Positions 6,116-6,770 of a stretch of 6,770 nt of DNA are shown in pieces; position 1 is the first letter of the stretch; each line of letters begins with the position of its first letter. Source of the stretch: an uncultured Bacilli bacterium (lineage in GTDB: Bacteria; Bacillota_I; Bacilli_A; RF39; UBA660). A model generated the notes under the pieces. That model did not search any database. It saw only the letters and a program-made list of their open reading frames with translations, and was not told where the DNA came from. The stretch covers positions 1 through 6,770 of the forward strand of contig CANPYQ010000060.1 of assembly GCA_947588865.1 (NCBI GenBank), written 5' to 3'. The position numbers and the translations under genes are program-made.

Positions 6116-6223
6116 ATGTAATTATACAATGTTAATGAAATACCGTTATCAAATGATCCGCATAAAAGAGAAATACAGATAAAATTTATGATTTACGCTA
6201 ATTGTATTAAGGAGAGAATATGA
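6116..6223 (+). pseudogene. Small frame with stop at codon 2 (broken small gene or start-stop leader)
   Basis: A strong ribosome binding site GGAGGA (6107-6112) precedes ATG (6116-6118), which is followed immediately by TAA (6119-6121). The same frame is then open for 33 codons (6122-6220) to a TGA (6221-6223) that overlaps the next gene's ATG as ATGA. The conceptual peptide begins LYNVNEIPLSNDPHKREI and ends ANCIKERI; it looks protein-like, with charged and polar residues, but I do not recognise it. No alternative ATG, GTG or TTG lies near the 5' end. It could be a small gene killed by one base change at codon 2, a deliberate AUG-stop element tuning the next gene, or a chance open stretch. 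The spacing of 3-4 bases between ribosome binding site and ATG is short. Confidence 0.35.
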
Positions 6224-6717
6224 AAAAGAAAATATTAATACCAATATTAATAGTAATACTAATTTTATTATATTTTGGATATAAAGAGTTTAATTTACTA
6301 TATTATGATATTGATAATATTACTATTTTTGATTATGAAACATTTGTTAATAATTTTAAAATTAAGGATACTCTAACTATAGAGCATAAAGAAATAGATT
6401 CTAATGATTACTTACAATATAAGAATATAAAAATTAAGAATGATTTTAAGAATTTTGAGAAGATTGATTCCACATTGGATTCTTCAAATATCTCATCTGA
6501 AAAATTTATTTTAAAAAATGATACAACTGCTGCTTTTTGGATGAGTATAACAGATACCTATGTATACTTATTAAAGTCTGATAAAACCTTATTTGGTACT
6601 GAAGATAAAAGAATTACAAATACAAATTTAACTGATGTTCTTAATAAATATAATATAGATAGTGATATAGATTTATTTAATTTTTTATCTAATAGTTGTG
6701 TTAAACTTTATGACTGA
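6220..6717 (+). CDS. Hypothetical single-pass membrane protein
   Basis: I do not recognise this 165-residue protein. Lysines at 2-4 precede a strongly hydrophobic stretch (about 5-20, rich in Ile and Leu), so it is probably inserted by a signal anchor with the rest outside. The remaining part is polar, rich in Asp, Lys, Asn and Ile, with one cysteine (160), no lipobox and no catalytic motif that I can see. A short conserved-looking core is DTTAAFWMSITDTYVYLL (101-118). AAGGAG (6209-6214) lies 5 bases before the ATG. It follows the nuclease on the same strand without a terminator between, so it is likely cotranscribed, but no functional link is shown. The C-terminus overlaps the -35 of a downstream promoter. 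Confidence 0.8.
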   Translation: MKKKILIPILIVILILLYFGYKEFNLLYYDIDNITIFDYETFVNNFKIKDTLTIEHKEIDSNDYLQYKNIKIKNDFKNFEKIDSTLDSSNISSEKFILKNDTTAAFWMSITDTYVYLLKSDKTLFGTEDKRITNTNLTDVLNKYNIDSDIDLFNFLSNSCVKLYD

Positions 6718-6739
6718 TAAACAAAAAAAGTGGTATAAT
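6710..6739 (+). promoter_or_regulatory. Promoter for a gene beyond the right edge
   Basis: TATAAT (6734-6739) with TGG (6731-6733) makes an extended -10. ATGACT (6710-6715) is a fair -35 with an 18-base spacer. It overlaps the end of the preceding gene, so the next gene can be transcribed separately. AAAGGA (6764-6769) looks like its ribosome binding site, putting the start codon just outside the window. Confidence 0.6.
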
Positions 6740-6770
6740 AGATATGCCAAATAAAAATTGTAGAAAGGAA

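Noticed and set aside
6129..6182. 17-codon frame starting at ATG 6129
   Set aside because: The ribosome binding site is about 16 bases away, and the frame is short and overlaps the more protein-like frame beginning at 6116.
6710..6754. 14-codon frame MTDKQKKWYNRYAK overlapping the end of the last gene
   Set aside because: It has no ribosome binding site, and it contains the extended -10 of the downstream promoter. It could be a frameshifted C-terminus of the 165-residue protein, reached by a slip in the T-run at 6681-6686, but nothing supports that.

Overview
The window is AT-rich DNA (roughly a quarter G+C by eye) from a low-GC Gram-positive bacterium (Bacillota or a close relative). Support comes from a tRNA-Phe-type T-box leader, strong purine-rich ribosome binding sites, extended -10 promoters, a zinc-finger form of PheS, and a wall-side nuclease family common in Bacillota. 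TGG encodes tryptophan and TGA is used as a stop, so the standard bacterial code applies; this is not a mycoplasma-type code. I cannot name the species.

Layout. Bases 1-38 hold a perfect inverted repeat and a good extended -10 on the minus strand, pointing at a gene that would start just beyond base 1. Bases 92-337 hold a promoter and a phenylalanine T-box riboswitch with specifier UUC. It controls pheS (353-1393) and pheT (1393-3768), the two subunits of phenylalanyl-tRNA synthetase, which overlap by one base. A strong intrinsic terminator at 3831-3854 closes this operon. A 400-base non-coding stretch follows, with a long imperfect hairpin and two TATAAT boxes, each followed within 0-3 bases by a TTAC-NN-GTAA palindrome.

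The second transcription unit contains a long, divergent ribose-phosphate pyrophosphokinase-like gene (4264-5355), a membrane-anchored DNA/RNA non-specific endonuclease (5374-6105), a broken or start-stop small reading frame (6116-6223) and an unrecognised single-pass membrane protein (6220-6717). An extended -10 promoter overlaps the end of the last gene and, with a ribosome binding site at the right edge, points to another gene beyond the window.

How the genes fit together. pheST is ordinary housekeeping induced when tRNA-Phe is uncharged. The second unit is more interesting. A PRPP-forming (or PRPP-sensing) enzyme is transcribed with an outward-facing nuclease, which suggests breakdown of external nucleic acid coupled to intracellular salvage of bases. 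That link is inference from gene order. I found no clearly novel multi-gene system. The best leads are the paired promoter-palindromes, the stop codon at codon 2 of the 6116 frame, and the Prs-like/nuclease pairing.
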